Source of the DNA: Xylogone sp. PMI_703
Lineage: Eukaryota; Ascomycota; Leotiomycetes
NCBI GenBank assembly: GCA_021399445.1
Contig: JAJTUQ010000006.1
Coordinates: 3,038,001 to 3,102,000 of the forward strand
DNA length: 64,000 bases
Direction: 5' to 3'
The translations under genes were made by a program, and so were the position numbers. Position 1 is the first letter of the stretch, and every line of letters begins with the position of its first letter. The notes beneath the pieces were generated by a model. The model made no database searches. It was not told where the DNA came from and saw only the letters and a list, made by a program, of their open reading frames with translations. Below are positions 45,692 to 57,145 of this stretch, one piece after another.

Positions 45692-45697
45692 GCGGGG
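45692..45697 (+). promoter_or_regulatory. CreA/Mig1-like site (GCGGGG) upstream of GH27 gene
   Basis: GCGGGG matches the SYGGRG consensus of the carbon-catabolite repressor CreA, about 255 bp upstream of the start. A single hexamer is weak evidence; a second one at 45833 adds some weight. Confidence 0.35.
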
Positions 45698-45832
45698 CCC
45701 CTTGTAAGCTGGGGATTTGCAAAACGGCTAGAGGTTCGGTCGAAATATCGGGATGCGACCAAGATGTGGAGAAGCGGTCATTAACTTGGTAACATTCCCC
45801 GACTTTCCCACCAAGATACCGGCTCTTGGAAT

Positions 45833-45838
45833 GCGGGG
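45833..45838 (+). promoter_or_regulatory. Second CreA/Mig1-like site upstream of GH27 gene
   Basis: GCGGGG about 400 bp upstream of the start. The paired sites are compatible with glucose repression of a secreted glycosidase. Confidence 0.35.
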
Positions 45839-46969
45839 GAAACAAGGGCAATCTAGCATGGGCCCTGGACTAAGCAGGCGTTCCTGGTGAATTGCTGTAG
45901 AAAGGCCGGTAATTGCGAGAATTGCTACGATGAGACCTCTCCAGGCAATTTCGTCCGAATTCCCCTGGCTGATCTGCACTATTTCGACTCTTAAGATGCC
46001 TCACTCTTGCCTAAATGAGCTTGAGATATCTAAACCAGAGAAAATCATTAGATGATATAGCTTCTGAATAGAATAGCTGGCAGAGTCGTATAATATTGCT
46101 TGTTCTGGACACTCTTGTTCCTGACGATCATGTTGGTAGTCTCACAGCGAATTATGTTGCTGGTAAACGCCCACTTTAACATACCTACTGTACTGCACGC
46201 TGTTCCGCCACCGGCGTTCCGAAATAAAAGGTTAAATTGCTTGAGAGCTGACATAGGTGGGGTTGGTATTGTACAGGAGCTCCCCCGGCATCTGCTTATT
46301 AAGGAAATGTCTCTCTTATGTCATTCGCATAAGATGCATGGCTGTTCTTCTAAGTTGTGCGAACAATATATGCGGAGCACTCATCAGTGAGTCCCCGTTG
46401 TATTTTTGAGCTGGAGAGACTATCCCTACTGGCCCTAATATGATATTGTTGGAGAGATTTTTTTTATCAAGGTTGTATACTGCAAATAGGTTGCAGCTAT
46501 TGCTTCACTGATTGGTGCCTTTATCAGGCTTCACAGTTGCATAATCCGTGATGGTCTAGCCTGAGCAACATCTCTATTCCAGCCCCCAAATACATGATTG
46601 AAGAACTTAGCAACTAGGTATATCGTAACAATAGATATGACAATATATAATCCAGTTGGGTTTTCAAAAATCCTCTTCGGTTATTTGGCGTTAGAACTAG
46701 ACATCAGACAGCTACGCTGACCAAATGAGCATCTGCTCAGCGTATAACCTTATTAGTGGTTTACCTAGGTTAGTGCGGGTACATACTGCAAATATTCAGG
46801 AACATGACGCACAATCCTCGAAAACGCAACTACGTTTCATCTGAAGTGTTATAGAAATCTAATGGTTAACGACAAACCAATGAAAGATGTTTCGAATATC
46901 CCGCTCTCCCCATTCGCTCGCAAGTAGCTTGCTCTAAACGAGTCAGATGCAATACCTGGTCATCGTCCG

Positions 46970-47350
46970 ATGCTCAGCAGGCGTTTCTCTGATACAGGCC
47001 TATACTTTTTCTACGGCACTATGATGAATCAAGAAACACTTCAGAAAGCTCTAGGACTCAGTGAGCCACCACGTCTACTTCCCTGCAAAATCATTGGATA
47101 TCACTGTATGTTTTGGGGCGAATATCCAGCATTGGTGGATGGGAAACCTGGGGAGCCAGTCCATGGTATGGCATACCAAATTCAATCTCCGGAGGAAGAC
47201 AAGCAGCTAAGGAGCTTTGAAACGGACAAATATGAAATCACTCAATGTCTCGTGGAGTTTGAAGACGGAAAAGAGGTCGTTGCAAATACATTCAAATGGA
47301 TTGGCGATCTTGCGAAACTTAAGGAAGGGCATGTTGATCCGAAAGCTTAG
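46970..47350 (+). CDS. Gamma-glutamylcyclotransferase/AIG2-like protein
   Basis: Single exon, 126 residues. The frame shows the GGCT fold's opening FFYGTMMNQETL (the YGTL-type loop), a strand-turn YPALVDGKPGEPVHGMAY with the usual V-x-G-x-x-Y element, and LRSFETDKYE. The E in SFETDKYE is at the place of the catalytic Glu of the family. Members cleave gamma-glutamyl amides into 5-oxoproline; small fungal versions are mostly uncharacterised. The short length (126 against about 150-180) means that the C-terminus may be trimmed. The gene's 3' flank is partly repeated at 51.4 kb. Confidence 0.75.
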   Translation: MLSRRFSDTGLYFFYGTMMNQETLQKALGLSEPPRLLPCKIIGYHCMFWGEYPALVDGKPGEPVHGMAYQIQSPEEDKQLRSFETDKYEITQCLVEFEDGKEVVANTFKWIGDLAKLKEGHVDPKA

Positions 47351-47766
47351 AAACTAGCTAATTTCTACCAAAGTGACATTGAAAACATAATCTCCTTATT
47401 AAGATATGGTTCTTTGACGATCCTCTCTGTGTTCATAATATCTCCACACAAACTTCGCAATGGCGAAGACGTCATAATTAGTCAAGCATGAGTCCATAAG
47501 TTAAGGATTGAGACTGGGTCTGCAGCGTCAAAATGCACATATTAAGGAGAAATGCCGTCTTCGTATTTGAATAGTAGCATTATCGTCAAGTATTTATGAA
47601 AGAAGACCTAATAACGAAGTAGCAACTGCATGGATAAAATCATCACAGAGGGTCGCTTTCCCCACAGTATCTGTGGCAAAAGCAATTCATGACACATTCT
47701 TGTCCCAAATCGCAGTCTCGACCTTTTAACATATTTCTCAGCTCATCATCCACAATATTAAAATAT
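47351..47766. other. Convergent spacer carrying direct-repeat copy A
   Basis: 3' flanks of the GGCT-like gene and the CVNH gene; 47408-47543 is one arm of the direct repeat. No gene. Confidence 0.5.
47408..47543 (+). repeat. Direct repeat flanking the CVNH gene, copy A
   Basis: About 135 bp that align in the same orientation with 51346-51488: blocks TCTCTGTGTTCA/TCTCTGTATTCA, ACTTCG, CGTCATAATTAG, AAGCATGAGTCCA, AAGTTAAG and TGCACATATT occur in the same order and spacing. The two copies bracket the CVNH gene with 3.8 kb between them. Confidence 0.75.
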
Positions 47767-50715
47767 TCAAGCCTTCTGTAAAGGATATATCTGGTGGTGG
47801 TTGTCTGACTCGCGAGCTAGTATACGGATCTGCGATTCCAGCTGATCGTATCCTTTTAGTTTATTAGCATCAAGGCTCCAGTTATTTGAAAAGTGTCCAT
47901 ACTGTCATAGATAAAGTCGGCTAGAGAGGCCCTGATGTCCGATGTATCGCTATGGCCAGCTGTGGAGTGGTTAGCAATAGTGTGACATTTGCTTCCTTGA
48001 GTCCTACTTGAATATCCCATTCCTATGAGAACCTGCTGGATTTCCCAATCCAAAGAACATTTTTCTTTTGGCTTATTAGCACGAGGACTCAGTGGTATTA
48101 GTGGCGCTTACGTGAAGAAGGTAGCTTATCAAAATAAGCCTGGACCTTGGGAACGACGTCCTCATTTGCTCCTTCAAGTAATTAGTGCTCGATTTCATTT
48201 TTCTTCCTTTAAAGAAGGAACATACTTAGCGGCTCTTGTTTATTGAGATCATCGCATGTCTGAGTAACCAAAGGATTGTCATCTGTTTACTTGTCAGAAT
48301 AATTCAGGGTTTACAAGGAAAACATACAGCAGTAACCGATTTTGGTGATTGCGAGCTTGACCTTCTTGTATATATCGACATCAACTTTTAATGGTTAGCC
48401 TTCTGACCCATGACGTGGTAAAATCTTAGCTGTACTTAAGTCGCCGTATTTCTGTACGAGAGTTTTGACCCGCTGCTCGAGTTCATCCATACCTTCTTTT
48501 GGGTTAGCGACTTATTTTGATAGTGTATGCAAAGGATCCTAACCGTCATAGACAAAGCCGACTAGTGCACGCTTGACTTTTTGTACTAGATCATCGGTTT
48601 CTTGTAGGATGTTAGTGACGCAGTGTTTGAAAAGAACGAGATGTCCTACCTTTATATCCCAGGGTTTCGATTGTTTGTCGAATCAACTGCACAGTTGAAG
48701 CAGGCACTTGTATTTGATTAGTACGTTTTACTGCATGGTTGGAAAGTATATTACCGTCGTCCGCAAATTGTGTAATTATGTCGGAAACCGATTTACTAAG
48801 CCTATCTTGATCTTTTCTTATATGAGAGATGTCTTGTTTATAATAGATAGAAAGATGATACCTTCATAGTCGTATATAACAGTTTTCTCGAAGACCTTAT
48901 TTAGGAAATCATCGCCATCTATTCACTCGTCAGCATACACTGGTACGTTGACAGTTAAATCACGCAGGTGATTTGAAATATCCTACTTTGGTAACCCAAG
49001 TTTTCTAGAACAGGCTTGAGTTTGTCTTTTAAATCCGGGGCGATTTGCTCTTTGGTTTGTGTCAGCCATTGTGTCTCTTGAACGGATGACGAGTTTACCA
49101 TCAAACCAATCAACGATCTGCTGATCAATGATACGCTGTGTCTCATCGGTTGATTTTCCTTGTAGAGTTGCATCGAGTACGGTTTGAATCAGGCTAGGAT
49201 GCGCGTTAGCTAATGGCGTGTTAAGGATGATATTGCAGTAGGGATAAAGTACAATTTAAGTTCCTTTTCAGTGAGAGTTTTTATAGCTTTCTTCTCAACC
49301 CATTGGGCGGCTGAACTGGCTAAGCTTTCGAGACCTTCAGCTATAAATTCCTCGGCCAGCAAATCAACGTAGGAGGTGGCAATCTGGCCAATACCAACGC
49401 CAGCAATAACGAGAAGCTCTTCAGCAAGAACGCCAAAGATGGTGGCCGCTGTGGCTTGATGGAACTTTCTTGGACTGTCAATATATTTGTCAAGGGTATA
49501 TTTCGTTGAGATAGCCAAAAAGTTGACTGCTGCAACAGCAAGACAAGCTCCAACGGGACCAGCCCCAACGCTCGCAATCATGCCAGCTCCGACGACGACA
49601 CTGGAATAAGAACACTCAGCAAGGGCGCGTACGGCTTCCGACTTGATTGAAAGTTAGTATGTTGATGAAAGGGATTAAGATTAGAGCCTTACTTCATCTC
49701 CTCGGAGTGCATCAAGATAAGCGGCAGTATAGCCTAGGAAGGGGATAGCTGCTAGAGTTCTGAAAAATGGGCCTCTAGTATCCCAGAACCCGGCCCTACA
49801 GAATAATGGAATGTAAACTACTGGCGTGTGCGGCAATTGCCTTTCAATTTCAGAATGGAAAATATCAGAAAACTTACGGGTCATCAATGTATAAGTAGCC
49901 ATTGCCATTACGGACATCAGCATATATTTCATAGTCAATGCTATGCCAACTGTGATGCCAGTCCTCAAGCTCGCAATTGAGATGACCGTATGAATCAAAG
50001 CCAATATTTCGTGCGGTGGCGGTGAAGTGTCCATCCTTCTTTTTCTTAAAGATACCGTCATCGTTCTCGTAGTGTTTGCCCAGATCTATCTCATCGTAGT
50101 GTAGTTTACCGTCACTTCCAATACAAAGACCACTAAGCCACCCGGAAGAACTCAAGCGGACACCCATGACGGAGGTACCAAGATATGGTTGCCTATTAGA
50201 GTTAAAACTGTAGGAGCAAAGGCGGGGATAGCTGAAGGAATATGGAAACGTCCGAGATAAAAGCTCGGCTCACTCTCAAACCGAGTTATTCGAGATAAAA
50301 AAAGAGCAACATACGGAAATCCGCAGGCTAATTCACCCTTGTTGTTTGTCAGGAAAAAGTCCAGACACGTAGATGCTTCTACCCATTCAGGACTCGCACC
50401 AGCAGGTGCGACGTTGATGGTACCAATCAAAATAGATGGGCCGTTCAATCTGAAGGTGTCGTGCTTGGCATTTGAGTTTTGGTATAGGCTGGTGTCTGGA
50501 TCATTATAACCAGCATTTCCCAAGCCAAAACACTTTTTATCCCGCCAGATTCCAATCCAATCGCAGAGATATATTCTGTTATCTTTCCACGTCGCATGAT
50601 CGTCGTCATCGTCTTCATTGGTTTTACATTGCGCAACTAGATCTACAGTTGTTTGATCACTGGATATAGATTTAATCTCGAGGGTGACATTCCTGGAGGA
50701 CAGGCTGAAAAGCAT
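47767..50715 (-). CDS. CVNH-domain protein with hydrophobic middle and exon-encoded 58-residue repeat modules
   Basis: Seventeen exons, complement of 50715-50315, 50192-49878, 49795-49693, 49641-49253, 49193-49099, 49049-48987, 48918-48862, 48811-48755, 48706-48650, 48600-48544, 48495-48436, 48384-48328, 48282-48226, 48171-48112, 48064-48008, 47959-47903 and 47852-47767: 675 residues, every join in frame. Exon 1 (residues 1-134) is beta-rich; exon 2 (134-239) reads as a cyanovirin-N homology domain (LSGLCIGSDGKLHYDEIDL; GHFTATARNIGFDSYGHL), a mannose-lectin fold. Residues about 275-380 are Gly/Ala-rich and hydrophobic (VGAGMIASVGAGPVGACLAV, AGVGIGQIATSYVDLLAEEF), possibly membrane-active. Exons 6-17 are an array of mostly 57- or 60-bp phase-1 exons, four triplets, each triplet's first exon ending in (L/I/M)GY. 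No signal peptide. Function unknown; a lectin-guided membrane-active or recognition protein is a guess. Confidence 0.78.
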
Positions 50716-51517
50716 GGTGGGATAAATTCGGTATAGTAAATGGGTTAGAGTGAGCAGGTGAAAAGCAGGGTAAGTTAAGTGTGAAGAGAAATAAAATTTT
50801 GATTGATATTTGGATCAACTGGATTAGAGCTGTGGATATATATCAACACTAAAGGAGTACTACTGGCGCACGGAGGAAGCTCTGTAATGCGAATTTTGAA
50901 GCTAGATACCATCACGGCCAATGAATCACCATCTCTGCAGCTACATTTGTAGATCATATTGGATATCATGTGCAAAAGCGATGCGCTGTTTGCCCATTCA
51001 ATATCGACATCTTGATAATTGCGGTATTTTTGTATATAGAGAAGCCAATGAAATCTAAAGGCTAAGGATGGTGGCTGCGGCAAGGGAGAAGAAATGAAGC
51101 TGAATAGGATAGAGGGGCGATATTTATAGAGGTAATGCTTGGCTCAGCTGTCTTGTAGCATAAGTGTGGGGTTGTCAGCTCAGCCATGATACCCAAGAGT
51201 GGGCCCTCTGAAGACAAGCCGCTTGTCTGAACAATCATTGTACAGTTGCGCATATAAACAGGAACTTCTTGAACTAGTATTTACAAGCTAATGAGACAAT
51301 ATATTCGATCAGATATTTTAGATAATAAAAGATAATTAAGGAATGGCTCTTTGCCTGTCTTCTCTGTATTCAGTATCTTGACAAGAACTTCGTAATGTTG
51401 AGCCGTCATAATTAGCTAAGCATGAGTCCACAAGTTAAGTAGTGGAGCTAGACTTTAGCTATATGCAGTTTTTTAGAGTGCACATATTTATATTGTATTT
51501 TTAGTTTCATGGAAAGT
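50716..51517. other. Upstream region of CVNH gene, with direct-repeat copy B
   Basis: No gene called; a 102-codon minus-strand frame at 50775-51083 has no motif. Contains copy B of the direct repeat at 51346-51488. Confidence 0.5.
51346..51488 (+). repeat. Direct repeat flanking the CVNH gene, copy B
   Basis: Partner of 47408-47543, see there. Ends in GTGCACATATT just before the stop of the rhamnosidase gene. Confidence 0.75.
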
Positions 51518-54265
51518 TCAAATTATTGTTTTAAGGGAATAACTCATCTTGTAATGGTGAGTCCCGGGACCAACAACTTCACTCTTGAACCCATCATTAC
51601 TCGGCACCACGACTTCCATGGTTGTTGTTGGTGGTACAATAACCGATAAATAGAATGTCTCCTTGACTTGATTTATCTCCCAAGAGCAGGATACAACACC
51701 ATACGGTGTCTGATGCTCGGCGTGAGCTCTAGTAATACGGATACTAGCGGCTGGCACTGGCGCAGCCCTAGCCCGTTTCCAACCTGCTTCCACGCACTGA
51801 AGCCCAGCTAACCTTTCATGAAGAAATGTCACTACAGCTCCAAAACAGTAGTGGTTGAAAGATGTCATCTCTCCAGGATTGATCGAGCCATCCGGAAGCA
51901 TACTATCCCACCTCTCCCAAATTGTCGTTGCGCCCATGACGACCGGATAGAGCCAGGAAGGACATTGGTCATTAAGCAACATCGAGTATGCGATATCCGC
52001 CTGGTCGGTTTTTACAAGGGCCTCGCAGATGAAGGGAGTCCCTGCAAAACCCGTGCCAATCTTGAAATCATTTTGTCGTACAATATATGCTAGTCGCTCC
52101 CCTGCTTTCATCTTCAGTTCCGGGGTTGGGAGTAAATTGAAGCAAATCGCAAGGGCATATGCTGTTTGCGAATCAGAAACCACACGCCCGGTTCCAGTTA
52201 CGTATTGATACGCAAATTGTTGACGAGCATTTTCGGTTTCTCTTTTATATTTTTCGTAGTCAGCGGGTTTGTTGAGAATGGAAGCAGCCTTGGTGACTAT
52301 ATCAAGTGAGTTAATTAGGAACGCATCTGCTACGAGGACTGGGTCTGTTTTGCCAGCTTCTGGTTTATGAGGCGATGCAGACGGATCAAGCCAGTCCTAA
52401 AACTTGCATCAGCCAATGTATCTGAGATGAAAAGGTTGAAAACATACACCAAGCTGGAAGCCAGATGGATCCCAAAGAGGACTGTTGTTCTTCTCATCCC
52501 GAGGAATACTCTCAATCCAGGTGGTCATGCTATGGTACTGCCTGGCAAGAATGTCTGTATCTCCAGTCTCCATGTATAATGCCCATGGGACCAAAGTTGT
52601 TACATCATGCCAAATTGCGCAAGGCCAAATCTTCCCCCACCTCTGGTACTTCTCAGGAAAGTTGAGCGCATTGGGCGAAACGAATGGGGGGATACCGCCA
52701 CGTTGATTCTGTTCATAGCTAACATCGACAAGCCAATTCTTTAATATATTGTAGCATTTATACAATTTGGTTGCGGCCGGCGCAAACAGTGCAATATCAC
52801 CGCACCATCCAAGTCTCTCGTCTCGTTGTGGGCAGTCTGTTGGTATGGAGAGAAAGTTACCACGCATACTCCATATCGCGTTCTCATGGAGTTTATTCAA
52901 CATTTCATCTGAGCACTCAAACTTTCCAGCTTCCTCCATATCGGTATGGCAAACGACAGCTTCGAGTGACTCCTCTAGTTTGGGAGCAATTGATGGCCAT
53001 CCATCTACTTGGCAGTATCTGTAGCCATGGAAAGTAAAGCTGGGTTTCCAAGATGAACTCCAAGGAGCTAAGAAGTATTGATCAAATGCCTGACAAACCC
53101 GTAAAGGTCTCCGTCCGAGTTCTCCATTTTCTAAAACCTCAGCATGGTGTAAGGATACTTTAGCCCCCCTCACTCCCCTCTCTCCCTTCACTTGATTTAT
53201 TCGAGTATAGCCAACTAAATTCTGACCGAAATCTAAGATTGTTTTGCCAGAAGGTGTACTGATTTTCTTAATCGGCTTAATCGACTGGATACTTTTCACC
53301 GGTTCTGCCGTCGCCGCTACTAAATCCACAGATTGAGGCAATGCTTCTACCACGGAAGCTTTCAACCAGTGGCGCTCATCAAGATGAGGGTGTGACCACC
53401 CAGCAATCTCAAGTCTTGCGTCATATTTCTCTCCGTCATAAATCTCAGCCAACCTCGTCGGCCCAGGTTTTGATGACCAAGTTTCATCACTGCATATAAT
53501 GTCGTTGGTCCCATCATCGTAGAATATTTCCAGCTGGGCCAGAAGAGCCGGGTATCTCCCCCAAATGTCTCTCAACCCTCCACTGAAGCCAAGCCTTCCA
53601 CAATACCAGCCTTCAGCGACACGCACGCCAATGCATTTATCTGCTGGTCCCTGAGATAATAAGGACCCTACATCGTATGTTTGATATTGCAGCCTTCCAT
53701 CATAGTTCGTCCATCCGGGTGCCATGAACTGGTCGCCGACTTCAAAACCATTTATTTCGGCTTTATAGACACCCTGTGCGGTGATATATAGCCTCGCACG
53801 CAAAATAGATTGTCGAACGGCAAATTCTTTACGGAACAGCTCTTCTGGTTGTGGGTAAGAGTCGCCGACTTCTGGAAATGTCGTAATTCTTTTGCAAATC
53901 CAATCTCCTCTTGACAAAAGACCGGCCTCAATTGAGGTTGGGGCGCTCCAGAATGAGACTCTTCCATCGGCTCCAAATACCCTTACGACAACAGTCACGA
54001 TTTGCCGACTCTGAAGTGGCCTTTCATATGGCCAAGGAACAAGTCTTGATTCTGTGGAGTCGACCTTGGTAGAACATAGAAGTCTTCTTTCTAATCCCGG
54101 ATTCTCGTCGAAGATCTCAATCTCATACGCAACTTGCTGGAAGCCCTCTAGTATGGGTGGATACTGCCACGAAATGCGTGGCTTGGAGTCCTGCACGCCC
54201 AAGGTGTACCGGGAGAGATAATGCTCGAATTGGATGTTGATGACTCGGAAATTGGAGCTAATCAT
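51518..54265 (-). CDS. Alpha-L-rhamnosidase, GH78
   Basis: Two exons, complement(51518..52396, 52448..54265), 898 residues; the 51-bp intron (GTATGT..TTTTAG) is phase 0 and joins PSGFQLG to DWLDPSA, the family's conserved stretch. The ATG at 54265 precedes the usual opening (FEHYLSRYTLGVQDSKPRISW). Order: N-terminal beta domain, DUF4962/Bac_rhamnosid_N-like domain with LYITAQGVYKAEINGFEVG and APGWTNYDGRLQYQTYDV, then the (alpha/alpha)6 barrel with TDCPQRDERLGW (general acid Glu) near residue 480 and GATTIWERWDS in exon 2 (general base Glu), then a C-terminal beta domain. It removes terminal L-rhamnose from plant glycosides or rhamnogalacturonan. No signal peptide is evident, so it is probably intracellular. 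Intact. Confidence 0.92.
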
Positions 54266-54596
54266 CTTGATTACATAGCTCGCTCGCAAGTCAATAAACA
54301 CCTAAGGTATTATTGGACGTGTTTTACCACATTTGCGTTGTACAATGAGATGATATATTGCAGCAGGTTTTGTGAGGTGAGGGGATGAGTACGTACTTCC
54401 ACTCCCTAACCCCGCTGCCTTACACGTGTAGTACTGGTGGCAGGCTTATTCCCGTGATGGACAGCCGCACCAATCACTACGGGTCTAGTATTTTAGTAGA
54501 CTCTTGTGGGCCTAAGCACTAGTTAAATATTCCGCACAATGAGTTGATTATCAACTAATGTACTCCATTGCATAGAGCTTACTGCTGGCTTTAGAC
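54266..54596. other. Promoter side of GH78 gene and 3' flank of the secreted protein gene
   Basis: 331 bp, no gene; carries the CreA-like site. Confidence 0.5.
54410..54415 (-). promoter_or_regulatory. CreA/Mig1-like site upstream of GH78 gene
   Basis: GCGGGG on the coding strand about 145 bp upstream of the start; compatible with carbon-catabolite repression, but only one hexamer. Confidence 0.3.
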
Positions 54597-55253
54597 CTAA
54601 CAAGTACATATATTTGGGTCACAGTCTCCTCCGCAGGACGTATCACAACCCCGAACAAACGTTGGTGTTTGAATCTGAATCTGGAACTGCCCAGCATAAT
54701 TACTGTCCCCATTGGTTATCTTGTGCACATCGTACCAGATCCACTGGAAATTGATGCCCTGGGACCATAGATTAACCACATCCTCCCTCACTGCGACCCA
54801 CAGATTCGCGATATCAGGGCCAGCATTGACCCAAGTGGCTGTAGTGTTCGGAGTTACCGTCGTGAATTGCATATCAAAAGCAAAGGTACCCTCGGGGTAG
54901 CTGAGATAAAGAGCGCCGATGTTCCAAATAGTTTGGTTATCATAGTATTGGCCGGCATCATATCTATAATATTAATTAGCTGAAACCTTAGACGATAGGG
55001 CAAGTTATACGAACTCGGGAGGGAAAAGGCCATCGAACTGGACTAGACTAGTTTGAAGATCATTTGCGAGCAGGGTAGGGCATTGCTCGGAAGTATCTGC
55101 GGTGTTCCAGAAGTATGATATACCCTCTTCCGCTCCAGCGACTGTCCCTTCGGATCTCTTGACCGGAAAGTTTGCGTATCTCTGACCCAGGACAGAAGCG
55201 GTCGTCAGAGTAGAAGCGGCGACCATTAAAGTAAAAAGCTTAGGGAATGCCAT
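54597..55253 (-). CDS. Small secreted cysteine-containing protein
   Basis: Two exons, complement(54597..54963, 55015..55253), 201 residues. Frame demands a GTTCGT donor (weak) at 55014 with the ATAG acceptor at 54964; the stronger-looking GTATAA three bases later would give a stop. Signal peptide 1-23 (LFTLMVAASTLTTASVLG). The mature part is acidic and aromatic-rich, with one Cys near residue 58 and a Cys-rich end (GCDTSCGGDCDPNICTC, five Cys in 17 residues). Size, secretion and Cys tail are those of a fungal candidate effector or cell-wall protein; no known family is recognised. Confidence 0.7.
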
Positions 55254-57145
55254 GTTTCTGAGTGGATTAAAAAGTATACTGAGAACGTAGTGAAGACGGG
55301 AAGTCTGGACTTAAGAGGGTCAACGAACAACAAACGAATGTTGTGACAAACTTGAAGTTTTACAATAGGTATCAAGCGTTTGTATTGCTCCTTTTATATT
55401 TCTCTGTGCTAACACAGAAATATGGGGTGTTCTAATTCTCTTACCTCAACTATGTATTGACGCGGTATAATTTCCGCCCTATTAGGTTAGACTCCGTTGA
55501 GAATCAATAAAAGTCGTGCACATATACATGCAGATACGAAGACTTTCAGGGGTTTACTTTTAGGCTAAGTATGGAGCAATATTGATTATTCTATGTAAGA
55601 CAGAATGTGAACTGATCGAATGGACGTTTATTAATAGAAATCATTAAGACAATATTACAAATGTTTTCAGTAGGAGCAGTTGCTGTTTACTTAGAAGCAT
55701 TCAAAGCCCTTAATATCGGGGTTGATCCGCTATAATTCTAGGCTGCGACCACTTATAGTTTAATGATGTAAGTAGTTCAAGGTCCTTATATCTATCCGTA
55801 TTAGTATGTTAGATTTCATTTTGTGTGTGCCTAGACAAACGACTACCTATATGTAATCCGGCACCTGGCGCGAAGAATAGGGCATATCAAGATTTTATTC
55901 TAATTAGCTTTGAAGAATAAATTGAAGGAGTTGTAAGAATAGGGGTAGAAAGGGGAAAAGAGAGAAATAGGTAATACGACGCTTTTATAGACAGATGAGG
56001 ATTTTGTCAAACTCAAAAGTGATTGTGTTGTACAATAGACATCATCCGTCGTTGAGATAGAGTTTGTATTACAATCTATATATTTCAGCCATCTTTAGTT
56101 TTCAAAAGCAATAAGGTTTTAACACTACCTACCTCTAACTAGCGAGAGAGCGCCAACTGAATATTAGAGTGTATGCTCGGCTATTTCATCTTACAGAAGC
56201 ATTGGTGTTAACGCCGCAACTTGCGCTCATTAAGTGACCCGTTTACCTATGTAGTGGATGAATTGTGATTATGATATGCTGTACCTATTGGGCGAATACC
56301 CGTCCGGTAATTCCTAATACGAGAATTCATGACACAAGAAAACTAATTGTGGCGCTGAGCTGAAAGCTGGCATGCATCAAGCTGTACGGACAGCGTGTAG
56401 GCAGCCAGTGACAGCCGAATATCCCACACCAATCCTGACGTGGAGAAAATTCCTCTTTTGTTCGGTAAGGTGAGCAGAGCCGCTTTGCCAACGGCTTTGG
56501 GTGAGGTATTAAGGTGAGCAAATGTAAGTGGAAGGTAAGAGTGGGTGGTGTCGAAGGCGGGCCTGTTTCGGCTCCATCGGCACACCTGCATCGCCTACTA
56601 CACGTAGTTCTAATACTAATTATATTCTTATCTAAAGGAACTCATTAGTTGAATCATGAGTTCAAGTTACATCTCCCAAGTAGAAAGTCTCTGTGTCTCC
56701 TCTATGCTCGTCACAATACTGGTTACTGAAACGTCATCTTTGGTTAGAGGTTTTCTCTGATATAAGGTAAAACAATTGCGACAGTGGTACAGTTTGAAAG
56801 GCGATTTACCAAGGTAGAGTCTACACTGATATATATGACCACACTAGCTAAGGCTGCTAGTATTTAAGCCTTTTGCAAGAAGCTTAATAGACGGCTCGGC
56901 TGCATATGAGAAGGTTTGCAAGGCGCCAGAACTCTATTGCAGCGAGCCTGGTGAATCCCGCCTGCTCTAACTCCAAGTCCACCGTGCTCGAAATACACAT
57001 ATCCCATTCCTTCTTCCACTTTGCCAACACTACCTGCATTGGCGCTCTATCGATACTGGAAGAAGTAGTGTGACATGTTTTCCACTCCTGAAGTATTGCT
57101 GTAAGGAATCACCCTGTTAATTACGTATATATATGAAATTACTGT
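55254..57145. other. Intergenic, no gene seen
   Basis: 1.9 kb, AT-rich, stops in all frames at short intervals. A minus-strand frame at 56327-56591 is short and without motif. Nothing callable. Confidence 0.5.

Larger units (their letters stand above)
45438..46969. other. Intergenic between GH27 and GGCT-like genes
   Basis: 1.5 kb of shared upstream region (genes diverge). Apart from the CreA-like sites I see no gene; a frame at 46100-46390 has no motif. Confidence 0.5.

Noticed and set aside
48755..48862. Frameshift between mini-exons 7 and 8 of the CVNH gene
   Set aside because: With the acceptor at 48802 the frame breaks, but the acceptor ten bases upstream (AAAAG, exon from 48811) gives a 57-bp exon that fits both frame and array.
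49210..49253. Stop codon ending the CVNH protein after its hydrophobic part
   Set aside because: A 59-bp intron (donor GTACTT at 49252, acceptor CCTAG at 49194) removes the stop and connects to the module array in frame.
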